A stretch of DNA of 44,531 nt from Actinomycetota bacterium (GCA_018268415.1 JAFDWO010000102.1:1-44531); one strand, 5' to 3'; positions 1-7,443 are shown, counted from the stretch's first letter. Numbers and translations: made by a program. Notes: generated by a model not told the origin, from the sequence alone.

Positions 1-138
1 AAGCTGGCCCCCGGCAAGGGACGGGGCCTCTCCAAGCTGTCGCCCGGCGGGAAAAGGATGCGGCCCCCTCGAGCTGGCGCCCGTGGGCGAAAGGGCCCGG
101 CCCCCTCGAGCTGTCGCCTCCAGGCGAAAGGGATGCGA

Positions 139-184
139 CCGTCTCGTCCACGGCCCTGGCAGGCTGTGGCCGTGGCCGAGACGG
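139..184. repeat. Hairpin B, copy 1
   Basis: Long inverted repeat with outer arms CCGTCTCGTCCACGGCC and its near-complement (one mismatch), around the loop CTGGCAGGCTGTG. Copies lie at 25197-25246 (reverse orientation) and 44448-44497 (same orientation). The same loop sequence is used by hairpin C, whose stem is unrelated. Confidence 0.9.
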
Positions 185-331
185 CCGGGTATGAAAGCGG
201 TGGAGGAAGGCCCACGGGAAACCCACGGGAGCGCCATGGATCCGTGACGGATCCGTCACCGAACCGAGACCCCTTCACGAAGACGTAGGGAACTCCACCC
301 TTCCTCCCGTGTTGTCCAACGCTCACGGACG

Positions 332-377
332 CGTTCCGTACTTTGACCCTGCCATGGCAGGGTCAAAGTACGGAACG
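332..377. repeat. 46-bp perfect palindrome D, copy 1
   Basis: A perfect palindrome with no loop, centred at 354/355 on CCATGG. Half-site: CGTTCCGTACTTTGACCCTG, then CCA. The full 46 bases are identical to 25006-25051, although the sequence around both copies has diverged. Confidence 0.95.
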
Positions 378-600
378 TGTTCCCGGGCCTTCCTTCCAGG
401 CCCGAAAAGAGACCGAAGGTTGCGGAAAGGGTGACGTTTCCGGCATCTTCGTGACCGATCCGGGCGAGGTGTGGCCCCTCCCGCACGGACCCGTCACGGA
501 GGTCCGACCTCCTCCCGTCCCTGTGTCCCCCCTCATCCCTGTCCCGCCTTTTCACGACCCCCTCCCGTCCCTGTGTCGTCTTCCTCACGACCCCTCCCGT

Positions 601-654
601 CCCGGGCGCCTCATGGCGGTCACAGCCTGCCAGGAGCGCCATGAGGCGCCCGGG
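601..654. repeat. Hairpin C, copy 1
   Basis: Perfect 18-bp arms (601-618 and 637-654, CCCGGGCGCCTCATGGCG) around an 18-nt loop that contains the complement of the CTGGCAGGCTGTG loop of hairpin B. The second copy, at 24680-24733, has arms extended to 21 bp. Confidence 0.93.
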
Positions 655-875
655 ACCATCTCGGACGGGTGCGGGGCCGCGGGTCGCGCGGCAATCTCGG
701 ACGGGAGGAGGCCTGAGGTCGGGACGCACCTCGGACGGGCGGGGTGGCCGGGGGTCGCGCCGCACCTCTGTCGGGCCGCATCTCGGACGGGTGGGAGGCC
801 CAAGGTCGGGCGGCGTCTCGGATTGGGTGGGGCCGGCCCCGAATCACGCCGTCCGTCCTCGACCGCCCCGCCCCT

Positions 876-920
876 TCCGCTGTTCCTTATGCGCCCATGA
901 GGCGCATAAGGAACAGCGGA
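876..920. repeat. Hairpin E, copy 1
   Basis: Perfect 20-bp arms (876-895 and 901-920, TCCGCTGTTCCTTATGCGCC) around the loop CATGA. Related elements are at 25417-25461 and, inside a coding sequence, at 33981-34031. Confidence 0.93.
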
Positions 921-1158
921 GTGGTCTTGGGGAGCGGGGGGCGCGGTGGCCGGGCCCAAAGGACGATCGCGAGGGCCGAACGCGCGCCGCACCTCGGACG
1001 GGCGCACCGCCCCCGAACAACACCCGTCCCACCATCAACTCTCTAGGGGGATTTCACCCATCGGCCGACGCCACCGACCGACGAGGCCGTTCCCGGGACA
1101 TAGGGTCGCCGCCTCGTTCAACACTCACAACCTGGGAGTCGCGATGGAGGTCCGGGGC

Positions 1159-1674
1159 ATGTCGTCTCGTCGTTCGCTGGTCTGGTTGGTCGGAATGGTG
1201 GTGTGCGTCGCGCTCGCCTTGGCGCTGTCGGCGGCCGGTGCCGTGGGTAAGCCGAGCTGCAAGAAGGGGGCGGAGGCCGCGGGCTGCAGGCTGCCGGACG
1301 GCGCTCGCTTCTACAAGGAGCTGGGTGACAGTCAGGCTCTGACGGTGCAGGTCGGCGGCAAGGGCCTCTCGGTGACCGCCTTCGCGGTGCCGATCAAGTG
1401 CACGAAGTACATCCCGCTGCTCGGGGACGAATCGTACGTCGAGGTCGGCCTCTCCGGTTCACAGCACCCGAAGGTGGGGAAGTCCTACACCTTGAAGGAG
1501 AGCGAGACGCGGCGCGGCGAAGAAGGCGAAGGCACCTCGTCGACCACCACCGAAGTGACGCTCGACTTCAAGTCGGCCAAGCAGGTCCTGGTGAGCATCC
1601 ACCAGGTGACCACTACCGACGGTGAGCCGGGCTGCGACGGCAGGGGCAGCTGGACGGTGAAGCGCCAGAGCTGA
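1159..1674 (+). CDS. Secreted protein of unknown function
   Basis: 171 residues. The N-terminus is a clear signal peptide: a short basic start (MSSRRS), a hydrophobic core (LVWLVGMVVCVALALALSAA) and a likely cleavage around AVGKPS. The mature part is small, with cysteines at CKKGAEAAGC, later IKC and GC, and a beta-rich look ending in SWTVKRQS. I chose the ATG at 1159 over 1144 because GGAGG sits eight bases before it. No family is recognised. It converges with the next small gene, 17 bp away. Probable exported or lipid-associated beta-domain protein; function unknown. Confidence 0.75.
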   Translation: MSSRRSLVWLVGMVVCVALALALSAAGAVGKPSCKKGAEAAGCRLPDGARFYKELGDSQALTVQVGGKGLSVTAFAVPIKCTKYIPLLGDESYVEVGLSGSQHPKVGKSYTLKESETRRGEEGEGTSSTTTEVTLDFKSAKQVLVSIHQVTTTDGEPGCDGRGSWTVKRQS

Positions 1675-1691
1675 GCCGGTCGGCGCGCCGC

Positions 1692-1934
1692 TCAGTGGAA
1701 GGCGTAGGGCCCGGTGATCTCGTCGGGCTCGGCGCCGAGCAGGGCGGCGAGCTTGGCGCGCTCCGCCTCCGGCTCGCCGGGCCGCGCCTCGATCATCGTC
1801 CAGGCCGCGGGGCGTCGCTCGTCGTCGCCGTTGGTGCTCCGCGCCATCGGGATGGCGCGGGCGCCGATCTCCAGCAGACGCTCGCGTTGCTCGGCGGCGA
1901 GGTCGCCGCGGATCCAAAATTGAAGTGGTGCCAT
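1692..1934 (-). CDS. Small conserved-looking hypothetical protein
   Basis: 80 residues starting MAPLQFWIRGDLAAEQRERLLE, with an alternating helix-strand pattern and a second element reading AAWTMIEARPGEPEAERAKLAALLG. There is no signal peptide or membrane segment. The ATG at 1934 fits better than an upstream TTG. It lies downstream of the HU gene on the same strand, but a terminator-like hairpin (2032-2057) separates them, so it is probably transcribed on its own. Not recognised; codon structure and amino-acid composition look genuinely coding. Confidence 0.6.
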   Translation of the reverse strand: MAPLQFWIRGDLAAEQRERLLEIGARAIPMARSTNGDDERRPAAWTMIEARPGEPEAERAKLAALLGAEPDEITGPYAFH

Positions 1935-2031
1935 CCCCAAAGGCTAGGAAGGGGATGGGAGAGAGTATGGGTACGGGAACGTTTGCACGGGACCGTTCAC
2001 CGGCCCTGGGTCGCTCCGCGTTGCGTGCGGG

Positions 2032-2057
2032 CCGGGCCGTCCGAGGCGACGACCCGG
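2032..2057 (-). terminator. Probable terminator of the HU gene
   Basis: Inverted repeat with 10-bp arms (2032-2041 and 2048-2057, one mismatch) and a 6-nt loop, 10 bp after the HU stop codon. There is no U-tract. Confidence 0.5.
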
Positions 2058-2066
2058 CCGACCCGC

Positions 2067-2348
2067 CTACTCGACCGCCTTCTTCAGCTCAGCGCCCGCG
2101 CTGAACCGGGGCACCGACTTCGCGGCGATCTGCATCGTCTCGCCGGTCTGCGGGTTGCGGCCCATGCGGGCCTCCCGATGCGAGACCGAGAACTTGCCGA
2201 AGCCGGTCAGCCTCACTTCGTTCCCGGAGCTCATCTGTGCCTCGATCGACTTCAGGGTCGCCTCGAGGGCGCGCTTTGCCTCGCCGACGCCGAGCCCGCT
2301 TCTCTCGGCGACGTCACGGACCAACTCATCCTTGCCTACGAGTGCCAT
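2067..2348 (-). CDS. hup: HU family nucleoid DNA-binding protein
   Basis: 93 residues, the normal HU length. The N-terminal helical dimerisation part (MALVGKDELVRDVAERSGL) is followed by the family signature at about residues 47-70: GFGKFSVSHREARMGRNPQT, then GE. The beta-arm with the conserved RNPQTGE that inserts into the minor groove is intact. It ends near PRFSAGAELKKAVE, without the Lys/Ala tail seen in mycobacterial HupB. GGAGG lies eight bases before the ATG. It acts as a DNA-bending homodimer that compacts the nucleoid. The gene stands alone, with a terminator-like hairpin downstream. Long cruciform-capable palindromes are frequent in this window, and HU binds such structures, but any link is speculation. 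Confidence 0.95.
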   Translation of the reverse strand: MALVGKDELVRDVAERSGLGVGEAKRALEATLKSIEAQMSSGNEVRLTGFGKFSVSHREARMGRNPQTGETMQIAAKSVPRFSAGAELKKAVE

Positions 2349-2454
2349 GGATCATCCTCCGAACTTCTCGGTGCTCCGCTTGTCCCACGCGGACTGTCAC
2401 CGGGGACGGTAGCCGCGCCGTAGGTCGTTCCCCGGTGCAGAGCGCTTCCGGGCG

Positions 2455-2601
2455 TCAATCGCGCTCTCGATGGCGCCGCAGACGCGCCCAGCGATCACGC
2501 AATTTGACCGCCAGGACGCCGCCGCTCGCCAGCAGCACGGGGCCGAAGCTGAGCGCCGTCTCCTCGACCGGGATCCCGGCAATATGGCCGAGCGGGAGCA
2601 T
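2455..2601 (-). CDS. 48-residue single-span membrane protein, translationally coupled
   Basis: A short gene whose ATG overlaps the TGA of the SRPBCC gene in a TGATG junction, so it is probably translated by re-initiation. The protein begins MLPLGHIAGIPVEETALSFG, continues with one hydrophobic segment (PVLLASGGVLAVKL) and ends in a very basic tail (RDRWARLRRHRERD), which predicts an inside C-terminus. It is the last gene of the ArsR-DUF899-SRPBCC operon. Its function is unknown. The precise coupling and the clean hydrophobic/basic pattern argue that it is real. Confidence 0.7.
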   Translation of the reverse strand: MLPLGHIAGIPVEETALSFGPVLLASGGVLAVKLRDRWARLRRHRERD

Positions 2602-3065
2602 CAGCCGCGCCCCGCGCCCGCCTCGGCGAGCGTCCGGTCGAGGTTTTCGAAGCAACCGTTCCAGCCGTCTTCGTGATCGCGGGCGGTGGCCTCGTCGCGC
2701 AGGTTCGAGTGGGTGAACGTGACCGTGGTGGAGTCGCCCGACTCGACGAAGGCGATCTCGATCAGCGTCTCCCGGTCTTCGTCGTCACGGTCCCAGGTCC
2801 AGGTGAAGGCGAGGCGGTGGGGGCGGTCGACCACCGTGTACTGGCCGCCGCCCCCGTGCGAATCGCCGTCCAGGTCGAGCATGACGACGCGCACCGCGCC
2901 GCCGACGCGGAGGTCGACTCTCGCCTCGCTGGTGGTCCAGTCGCGCCGCGCGTGCCACCAGCGCCGCATCACGTCCTCGTGGGTGAAGGCGTCGAAGACG
3001 GCGGCCGCGGGGGCATCGAAGGTGCGCTCGATGACGAGCGTCTCGGCGGGCGGCGCCTCAGACAC
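2601..3065 (-). CDS. SRPBCC (AHSA1/YndB-like) domain protein
   Basis: 154 residues. It starts at a GTG that overlaps the end of the DUF899 gene by eight bases; GGGGAG precedes it. The family landmarks are clear: an N-terminal strand and helix ERTFDAPAAAVFDAFTHEDV, the RRWWHARRDW motif, a beta-grip centre VDLRVGGAVRVVM, and a C-terminal helix EDGWNGCFENLDRTLAEAG. SRPBCC proteins bind hydrophobic ligands in a deep cavity. In ArsR-linked operons like this one they are usually small-molecule sensors or binders of unknown ligand. Co-transcribed with arsR and the DUF899 gene. Confidence 0.88.
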   Translation of the reverse strand: MSEAPPAETLVIERTFDAPAAAVFDAFTHEDVMRRWWHARRDWTTSEARVDLRVGGAVRVVMLDLDGDSHGGGGQYTVVDRPHRLAFTWTWDRDDEDRETLIEIAFVESGDSTTVTFTHSNLRDEATARDHEDGWNGCFENLDRTLAEAGAGRG

Positions 3066-3786
3066 TGTTCGCTCCCCGCTGACCCTCCGTGGCGACTTCG
3101 ATGGCGTGCGTGAACGGCGTCGCTTCCTCGTACTGGTCGTGATAGTTCCACCACACGTACGCCTGGGTCTGGGGGTAGCCCTCGGGCGAGTCCTCCCAGA
3201 GCTCCTGGCGGCCGAGCGGGGTGATGTCGAGGTAGCTCCAGGTGCTGCCGAGCGCCTCGTCACCGCGCTTGTCGGTGAAGTAGGTGCGGAAGACCTTGTC
3301 GCCCTCGCGGATGAACACGTTGTGGCCGTGCCATTCGTCGACGCCGAAATCGACGTCCCAGTCGTCGGTGATCGTGTACCAGGGCACTTCCCAGCCCATC
3401 TCCTCGCGATAACGCAGGATCTCCTCCTGTGGCGCGCGCGAAGCATAGGCGAGCGTCGTGTCGCGGGAGTTCAGGTGGGCGAGGTGGGCGACCTGGTCGG
3501 CGCCGAAGGAGCAGCCGCGGCAGCCGCGCTCCGGCCAGCCGTGGACGTCCGGATCGAAGAAGAAGCGGTAGAGGATGAGCTGGCGGCGGCCCGCGAACAT
3601 GTCGAGCAGGCCGACCGGGCCGTCGGGCCCCTCGAATCGATAGTCCTTCGTCACCGCTTGGCGCGGCATCCGCCGGCGTTCGGCGGCAAGTGCGTCACGG
3701 GCTCTAGTCAGTTCCTTCTCTTTGACCAGGAGCTTCTCGCGGGCGGCGCTCCACTCCTCGGGTGAGACGACGGGCGGCAGGTTCAT
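3058..3786 (-). CDS. DUF899 family thioredoxin-fold protein
   Basis: 242 residues, full length for the family. Recognisable blocks are the N-terminal helical region (EEWSAAREKLLVKEKELTRA), YRFEGPDGPVGLLDMFAGR, the family-typical DPDVHGWPERGCRGCSFGAD with a C-x2-C pair, and a C-terminal TYVWWN-like stretch (AYVWWNYHDQY). The family has a thioredoxin-like fold and is predicted to be redox-active; its substrate is unknown. The ATG overlaps the ArsR stop in an ATGA junction, and its own stop overlaps the SRPBCC start, giving a tightly coupled four-gene operon. Confidence 0.9.
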   Translation of the reverse strand: MNLPPVVSPEEWSAAREKLLVKEKELTRARDALAAERRRMPRQAVTKDYRFEGPDGPVGLLDMFAGRRQLILYRFFFDPDVHGWPERGCRGCSFGADQVAHLAHLNSRDTTLAYASRAPQEEILRYREEMGWEVPWYTITDDWDVDFGVDEWHGHNVFIREGDKVFRTYFTDKRGDEALGSTWSYLDITPLGRQELWEDSPEGYPQTQAYVWWNYHDQYEEATPFTHAIEVATEGQRGANSV

Positions 3787-4094
3787 CGCTGCTCCTCCTT
3801 CAGGTGATCTTCGACGACGTCGAACAGGCGGGTCCAGATCTCGCGCTGGCGGACCATCCAGTCGGTCGCCTCGTCGAGCGTCTCGGTCCGCAGCGACAGC
3901 ACGTGGTTGCGGCCGTCGATCACGCGGGTGACGACGCCGCTCTCCTCGAGCACCTTCAGGTGCTTGGAGATCGCGGGCTTGGAGACGCCGAAATCGCCCG
4001 TCACTTCACCCACCGTGGCGGGCCCGGCGGCGAGGCGTTCGACGATCTGGCGGCGGATCGGATGGGACAGTGCCTTGAACGAACTGTTAACCAT
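3783..4094 (-). CDS. ArsR-family winged-helix repressor
   Basis: 103 residues. The winged helix runs from FKALSHPIRRQIVERL through the recognition region VSKPAISKHLKVLEESGVV to the wing VIDGRNHVLSLR. No CxC metal site of the ArsR/SmtB kind is visible, so this looks like the non-metal subgroup often linked to SRPBCC genes. It heads the operon with DUF899, SRPBCC and a 48-residue membrane protein. A palindromic site overlaps its start codon, which suggests autorepression. There is no clear Shine-Dalgarno sequence; the transcript may be nearly leaderless. Confidence 0.92.
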   Translation of the reverse strand: MVNSSFKALSHPIRRQIVERLAAGPATVGEVTGDFGVSKPAISKHLKVLEESGVVTRVIDGRNHVLSLRTETLDEATDWMVRQREIWTRLFDVVEDHLKEEQR

Positions 4095-4103
4095 TTAGTG
4101 AAC
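4086..4103. promoter_or_regulatory. Candidate ArsR operator over the start codon
   Basis: GTTAAC and GTGAAC half-sites with six bases between them (one mismatch), inside a direct repeat GAACTG at 4081-4086 and 4100-4105. The ATG of the repressor lies in the middle, so binding would block initiation of the operon. Confidence 0.5.
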
Positions 4104-4184
4104 TGTAGCAGAAAGCCGCTCGCAGCCCGAAATCTGCGGTCGGCCAAACGTCCAGATCCCCTTTCGCGCGGCTAGGCTGCGCCC

Positions 4185-5213
4185 ATGCGAAAAGCCCTCG
4201 TCTCAGCTTCTCTCCTGACCCTGCTCATCGCCGTCTTCGCCGCCACCGCGTCGGCGACGCCGGCCGCTACCGGTTCGGCGGCGTGCACCCCGGCGACCAA
4301 CATCGAGGCGATCGTCGACGACTCCGGCTCGATGACCGTCACCGACCCCAACAAGCTCCGCGTGCAGGCGATGGACCTGCTGATCCAGACGCTGCCGCCG
4401 ACCACGACGCTCGGCGCGGTCGAGTTCGGCTCCGGCATCGAAGCGATCCCCGGCATCTACGAAGGACAGCCCGCCGCCAACACCCTCTTCCCGCCCGAGC
4501 CGATCCAGCCCAACTCGGCGGCGATGCTCGGGGCGCTGAAAGCGAACATCAACGCCGACAACGGCGCGACCGACTACAACGGCGCGTTCGCCAAGGCCGA
4601 TGCCGACGACCCGAGCTCCCAGGCGCGTATCTTCCTCACCGACGGTGGCCACAACGAGGGCACCTACAACGAAGCGCACCTCGCCCACAACGTGCCGACC
4701 TACGTGATCGGCTTCGGCGGGATCACCTCACCGGAAGACAAAGCGCGGCTGAAGAAGATTGCCGCCGACACCGGCGGCAAGGTCTACGAACTCGAAGACG
4801 CGAGTCAGCTGCAGGCGGTCGTCAACAGCATCGGCGCCCAGCTCACCTGCAAGACCCCGCCGCGCCAGTTCACCGACGAACTCGCCCAGGGCCAGTCGAA
4901 AACCCACAGCATCACGATCGGCCCGAAAACCCACTCCCTCCGCGTCACGCTCACCTGGGCCCAGCCTGGTGACAACTTCAAGCTCACCGGCCTGCGGATC
5001 AAGTCCCACGGCAAGCTCGTCGCCGTCGCCCGTCCGCAGAAAGCCTCCAAGCCGAAGAAGCTGAAGGTGACCGTGGCCGGGAAGAGCAGCACCTTCACCG
5101 TCCTGAAAGTCACCCACCTGCGCCCCGGCACCCTCCAGTTCGCGGTGAAGGCCGCAAAGGTCTCCGGCGGCACGGTGAAAGTGACGACCCAGGTCGGCGG
5201 CGAAGGCAGCTAG
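4185..5213 (+). CDS. Secreted von Willebrand factor A domain protein
   Basis: 342 residues. A signal peptide (MRKALVSASLLTLLIAVFAA) with cleavage near ATASA/TPA leads into a VWA domain with a complete MIDAS: D45-x-S47-x-S49 in VDDSGSM, T129 in GATDYNG and D153 in FLTDGG. A cysteine before the domain (about C34) and one after it (QLTCKTP) could close it with a disulfide. The C-terminal third is a Lys-rich beta-sandwich-like region (KLKVTVAGKSSTFTVLKVTH). Probably an exported metal-dependent adhesion or binding protein; the ligand is unknown. It stands alone between oppositely oriented genes. Confidence 0.9.
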   Translation: MRKALVSASLLTLLIAVFAATASATPAATGSAACTPATNIEAIVDDSGSMTVTDPNKLRVQAMDLLIQTLPPTTTLGAVEFGSGIEAIPGIYEGQPAANTLFPPEPIQPNSAAMLGALKANINADNGATDYNGAFAKADADDPSSQARIFLTDGGHNEGTYNEAHLAHNVPTYVIGFGGITSPEDKARLKKIAADTGGKVYELEDASQLQAVVNSIGAQLTCKTPPRQFTDELAQGQSKTHSITIGPKTHSLRVTLTWAQPGDNFKLTGLRIKSHGKLVAVARPQKASKPKKLKVTVAGKSSTFTVLKVTHLRPGTLQFAVKAAKVSGGTVKVTTQVGGEGS

Positions 5214-5232
5214 AGGTTCGAACCCGCGCCCG

Positions 5233-5283
5233 CGTTGATCGGCCGGAAACCGGTCGGATCGTTCGGTTTTCGGCCCGTCAACG
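5233..5283. repeat. Family G hairpin 1, between convergent genes
   Basis: Imperfect ~20-bp arms (5233-5252 and 5264-5283) with the family ends CGTTGA and GTCAACG and the GGCC-GAAA core. The stop codon of the minus-strand gene (5278-5280) lies inside the right arm. Probably a two-way terminator in function. Confidence 0.8.
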
Positions 5284-6672
5284 CGGACGTGCGGGGTGTT
5301 CGACCCCGGGCTTGGGGTGCTTTGACTGCTTCTTCGGTTTGGGCTTCGGCTTCGCCCGTTCGACCTTGAAGCGGTAGACGACCTGGGTCGGGGCGGCGCC
5401 GCCGGCGCCGAAGGCGCGGACGCGGAAGGTGTGCGTGCCGACGCCGACGCGGGTCTTGCGGGGGCTCGGGCAGACGGCGCCGGGGCGGGAGTCGAGCTTG
5501 CAGCGGAACCAGAAGGGTCCGATGCCGCCGCCCTTGAAGCGGAAGCCGACGGTCGGGGCCGGGGTGTGGACGCCGAGGCGGATGAGCTTCGGCGGGGTGT
5601 GCACGAGGAAGGTGCTGGGCGGCGGCGGCGGGGGCGGCGGGGGTTCGGGTTGGCCGGTTGCCGCGGGCGAGGTGGTGGTCAGGATCTGGCCGAATTTGCC
5701 CGCCGCGACGCAGAGGCCTTCGGTCGGGCAGGAGAGGCCGAAGAGGGCGTTGGTGACGCCCTTGATCAGGTGTTCGGTGAGCCAGGTGGGGCCGCCGCCG
5801 CTCGGATTGGTCGAGGCGCTCACTTCACCGTTGTTGCTGGAGAGGACGCAGAGGCTCGCGGCGGGGCAGGCGGCGGCGACGATCTGGAAGCGGTTCGGCA
5901 GCGGCGCGCCCGGCCAGGAACTCGCTCCCGCCGACGGGGCGTTCGAGAAGAAGACGCTGCCTTCGTTGCCCGCGACGCAGAGCGATTCGCTCTGGCAGGT
6001 GAGGCCCAGCATCGGGTTTTCCCCGGCCGGGCTGCCGAGCGGCGTCCAGGCGAGCGCGCCGCCGCCCGGGTTGAAGGTGCTCCAGAGTTCGCCGTTGAAG
6101 GCGCTTGCCACGCAGAGGGCGCCGGTGCAGGTGAGGGCGCGCAGCGGCGGTTCCCCCGCCAGCGTTGCCCGGGTCCAGGCGGTCGGCCCGCCGGTCGGGT
6201 TGGTCGAGGTGACGACGAGGCCGCTGGAGCCGACCAGGACGCAGGAGGTCGTCATCTGGCAGTTGACGGCGAAGAGCGATTTCGTTTTCGGGATCCGCGT
6301 CGGCGTCCAGGACGCGGCGCCGGCGCCGGGGTCGGTGGTCGTCCAGACGCCGCCGCTGAAGTCGACGGCGACGCAGAGGGTCGCCGACGGGCAGGAGATC
6401 CCGCGTAGGTTCGAGCGCAGGTTTTCGGTGGGGGTGACGTGGCCGACGTTCCAGGCGCCGGCCCCCGCGGTCGGTGCCGTCGACTGGATCACGACGCCTT
6501 CCTGGCCGACGCCGACACAGAAGCCGCTCGGTTCGCAATGCATGCCGAAGATCGTTTCCCCGTCGCCGAGGTTGAGGTTGGTCAGCGTCCAGGGCGATGC
6601 CTGGGCGGAAGCGGTCCCGACCGCCCCGAGGAGGGCGGCGACGACGGCGAGGATCAGGGCGAGACGGCGCAC
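5278..6672 (-). CDS. Secreted protein with seven disulfide-loop repeats (probable beta-propeller)
   Basis: 464 residues with a signal peptide (MRRLALILAVVAALLGAVG, then TASA). Residues ~30-345 hold seven repeats of ~43 residues. Each has a short cysteine loop (C-x5-C in six, C-x4-C in one; e.g. SCPSATLCVAVDFSG) followed by a strand pattern ending in TTDPG or TNPSGG. Seven copies suit a seven-bladed propeller with one disulfide per blade. A Pro-rich linker (nine or so prolines) leads to a C-terminal beta-sandwich with FWFRCKLD...GAVCPSP, then a basic tail of KPKPK type. Exported, probably cell-wall associated; ligand unknown. Confidence 0.82.
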   Translation of the reverse strand: MRRLALILAVVAALLGAVGTASAQASPWTLTNLNLGDGETIFGMHCEPSGFCVGVGQEGVVIQSTAPTAGAGAWNVGHVTPTENLRSNLRGISCPSATLCVAVDFSGGVWTTTDPGAGAASWTPTRIPKTKSLFAVNCQMTTSCVLVGSSGLVVTSTNPTGGPTAWTRATLAGEPPLRALTCTGALCVASAFNGELWSTFNPGGGALAWTPLGSPAGENPMLGLTCQSESLCVAGNEGSVFFSNAPSAGASSWPGAPLPNRFQIVAAACPAASLCVLSSNNGEVSASTNPSGGGPTWLTEHLIKGVTNALFGLSCPTEGLCVAAGKFGQILTTTSPAATGQPEPPPPPPPPPSTFLVHTPPKLIRLGVHTPAPTVGFRFKGGGIGPFWFRCKLDSRPGAVCPSPRKTRVGVGTHTFRVRAFGAGGAAPTQVVYRFKVERAKPKPKPKKQSKHPKPGVEHPARPR

Positions 6673-6735
6673 GGCGAGGTTTTTATCGAGCCTGGGGAAG
6701 GAATTCGCGTTTGGGCGTCGACGTGCAAAATTTCA

Positions 6736-6751
6736 CGCTCCTCGGGGAGCG
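6736..6751. promoter_or_regulatory. Inverted repeat in a divergent promoter region
   Basis: CGCTCC and GGAGCG arms around a TCGG loop, in the 138-bp gap between the starts of two divergent secreted-protein genes. The gap also holds the AT-rich run GCAAAATTTCACG just upstream. Could be an operator or a leader hairpin. Confidence 0.3.
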
Positions 6752-6810
6752 CCGATCACGCTGAGGTGACTTCCGTTCGGCAATCAGGTGCACTGAGCCA
6801 GGAAACCCGC

Positions 6811-7443
6811 ATGGTTGCGTGGAGTTTCGCCCTTATTTGCCTGGCTGGCGTGGCCCTGCTGGCGTCGGCTCCGGCGGCTCGCGCCGACTCCGGCGGCCTC
6901 TCGTCCACCTACTCCGGCGAAACTGTCGAAACCCCCTCGATCCCCGCCACGACGGCGGAAACCGAAGTCCCCGGGATCACCGAACCGAGCGGCGTCCCGA
7001 TCCCCGCGCCGGTCGGCCCGACCGTCCCCGGCGCGCTCGCGACGCTGCGCGGCAGCCGCGCCCTCGCTCCCGCCTCGGCGCCGCTCGCGGTCAAGCAGGT
7101 GATCGCCGCCGCCAACCGGATCCGCACGACCCCATATGTATGGGGAGGCGGGCACCTCAGCTGGGTGTCGAAAGGCTACGACTGCTCCGGCTCGGTCTCC
7201 TACGCCCTGCACGGCGCCAAGCTGCTCGAAGCACCGCTCGTCTCCGGCTCCTTCATGACCTGGGGCGAACCCGGCCCCGGCAAGTGGATCACGATCTACG
7301 CCAACAAGGCGCACGTCTACATGGTGGTCGCCGGCCTCCGCTTCGACACCGGCGGCGACGTCGCCGGCGAAACCGGCCCCCGCTGGCACGCCGAACCGCC
7401 CTACCCGAAGGGCTTCGTCGTCCGTCACCCGGTCGGCTACTGA
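6811..7443 (+). CDS. Secreted NlpC/P60-like peptidase
   Basis: 210 residues. A signal peptide (VAWSFALICLAGVALLASA, then PAARA) precedes a Pro/Thr-rich spacer (to ~residue 90) and a compact C-terminal catalytic domain. Motifs are YVWGGGHLSW, the nucleophile in GYDCSGSVSYAL, and the general-base region KAHVYMVVAGLRFDT. Cys and His match the NlpC/P60 pattern, and the third residue may be His in RWHAEPP. The family cuts peptidoglycan stem peptides outside the membrane. The ATG at 6811 gives the signal peptide. Divergent from the seven-repeat secreted protein. Confidence 0.85.
   Translation: MVAWSFALICLAGVALLASAPAARADSGGLSSTYSGETVETPSIPATTAETEVPGITEPSGVPIPAPVGPTVPGALATLRGSRALAPASAPLAVKQVIAAANRIRTTPYVWGGGHLSWVSKGYDCSGSVSYALHGAKLLEAPLVSGSFMTWGEPGPGKWITIYANKAHVYMVVAGLRFDTGGDVAGETGPRWHAEPPYPKGFVVRHPVGY

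Larger units (their letters stand above)
1..1158. repeat. Non-coding palindrome/tandem-repeat island, copy 1
   Basis: No convincing gene is seen before 1159. From left to right the stretch holds: about four degenerate ~40-nt repeats built on CCCCCTCGAGCTG followed by a mini-hairpin (about 1-136); hairpin B (139-184); a 16-bp palindrome GTGACGGATCCGTCAC (244-259); a 46-bp perfect palindrome (332-377); a degenerate hairpin (about 380-412); a ~33-nt CCCTCCCGTCCCTGTG array (about 495-600); hairpin C (601-654); repeats with core CTCGGACGG (about 656-835, one more near 989); and hairpin E (876-920). The same modules recur in reverse orientation at 24301-25475. The last ~140 bases before 1159 should hold the promoter of the next gene, but no clear -35/-10 pair was recognised. 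Confidence 0.85.

Noticed and set aside
343..900. Protein-coding gene in island copy 1
   Set aside because: No start with a ribosome-binding site, frame passes through palindromes and minisatellites, and an upstream stop interrupts the homologous frame; reported only as a finding.
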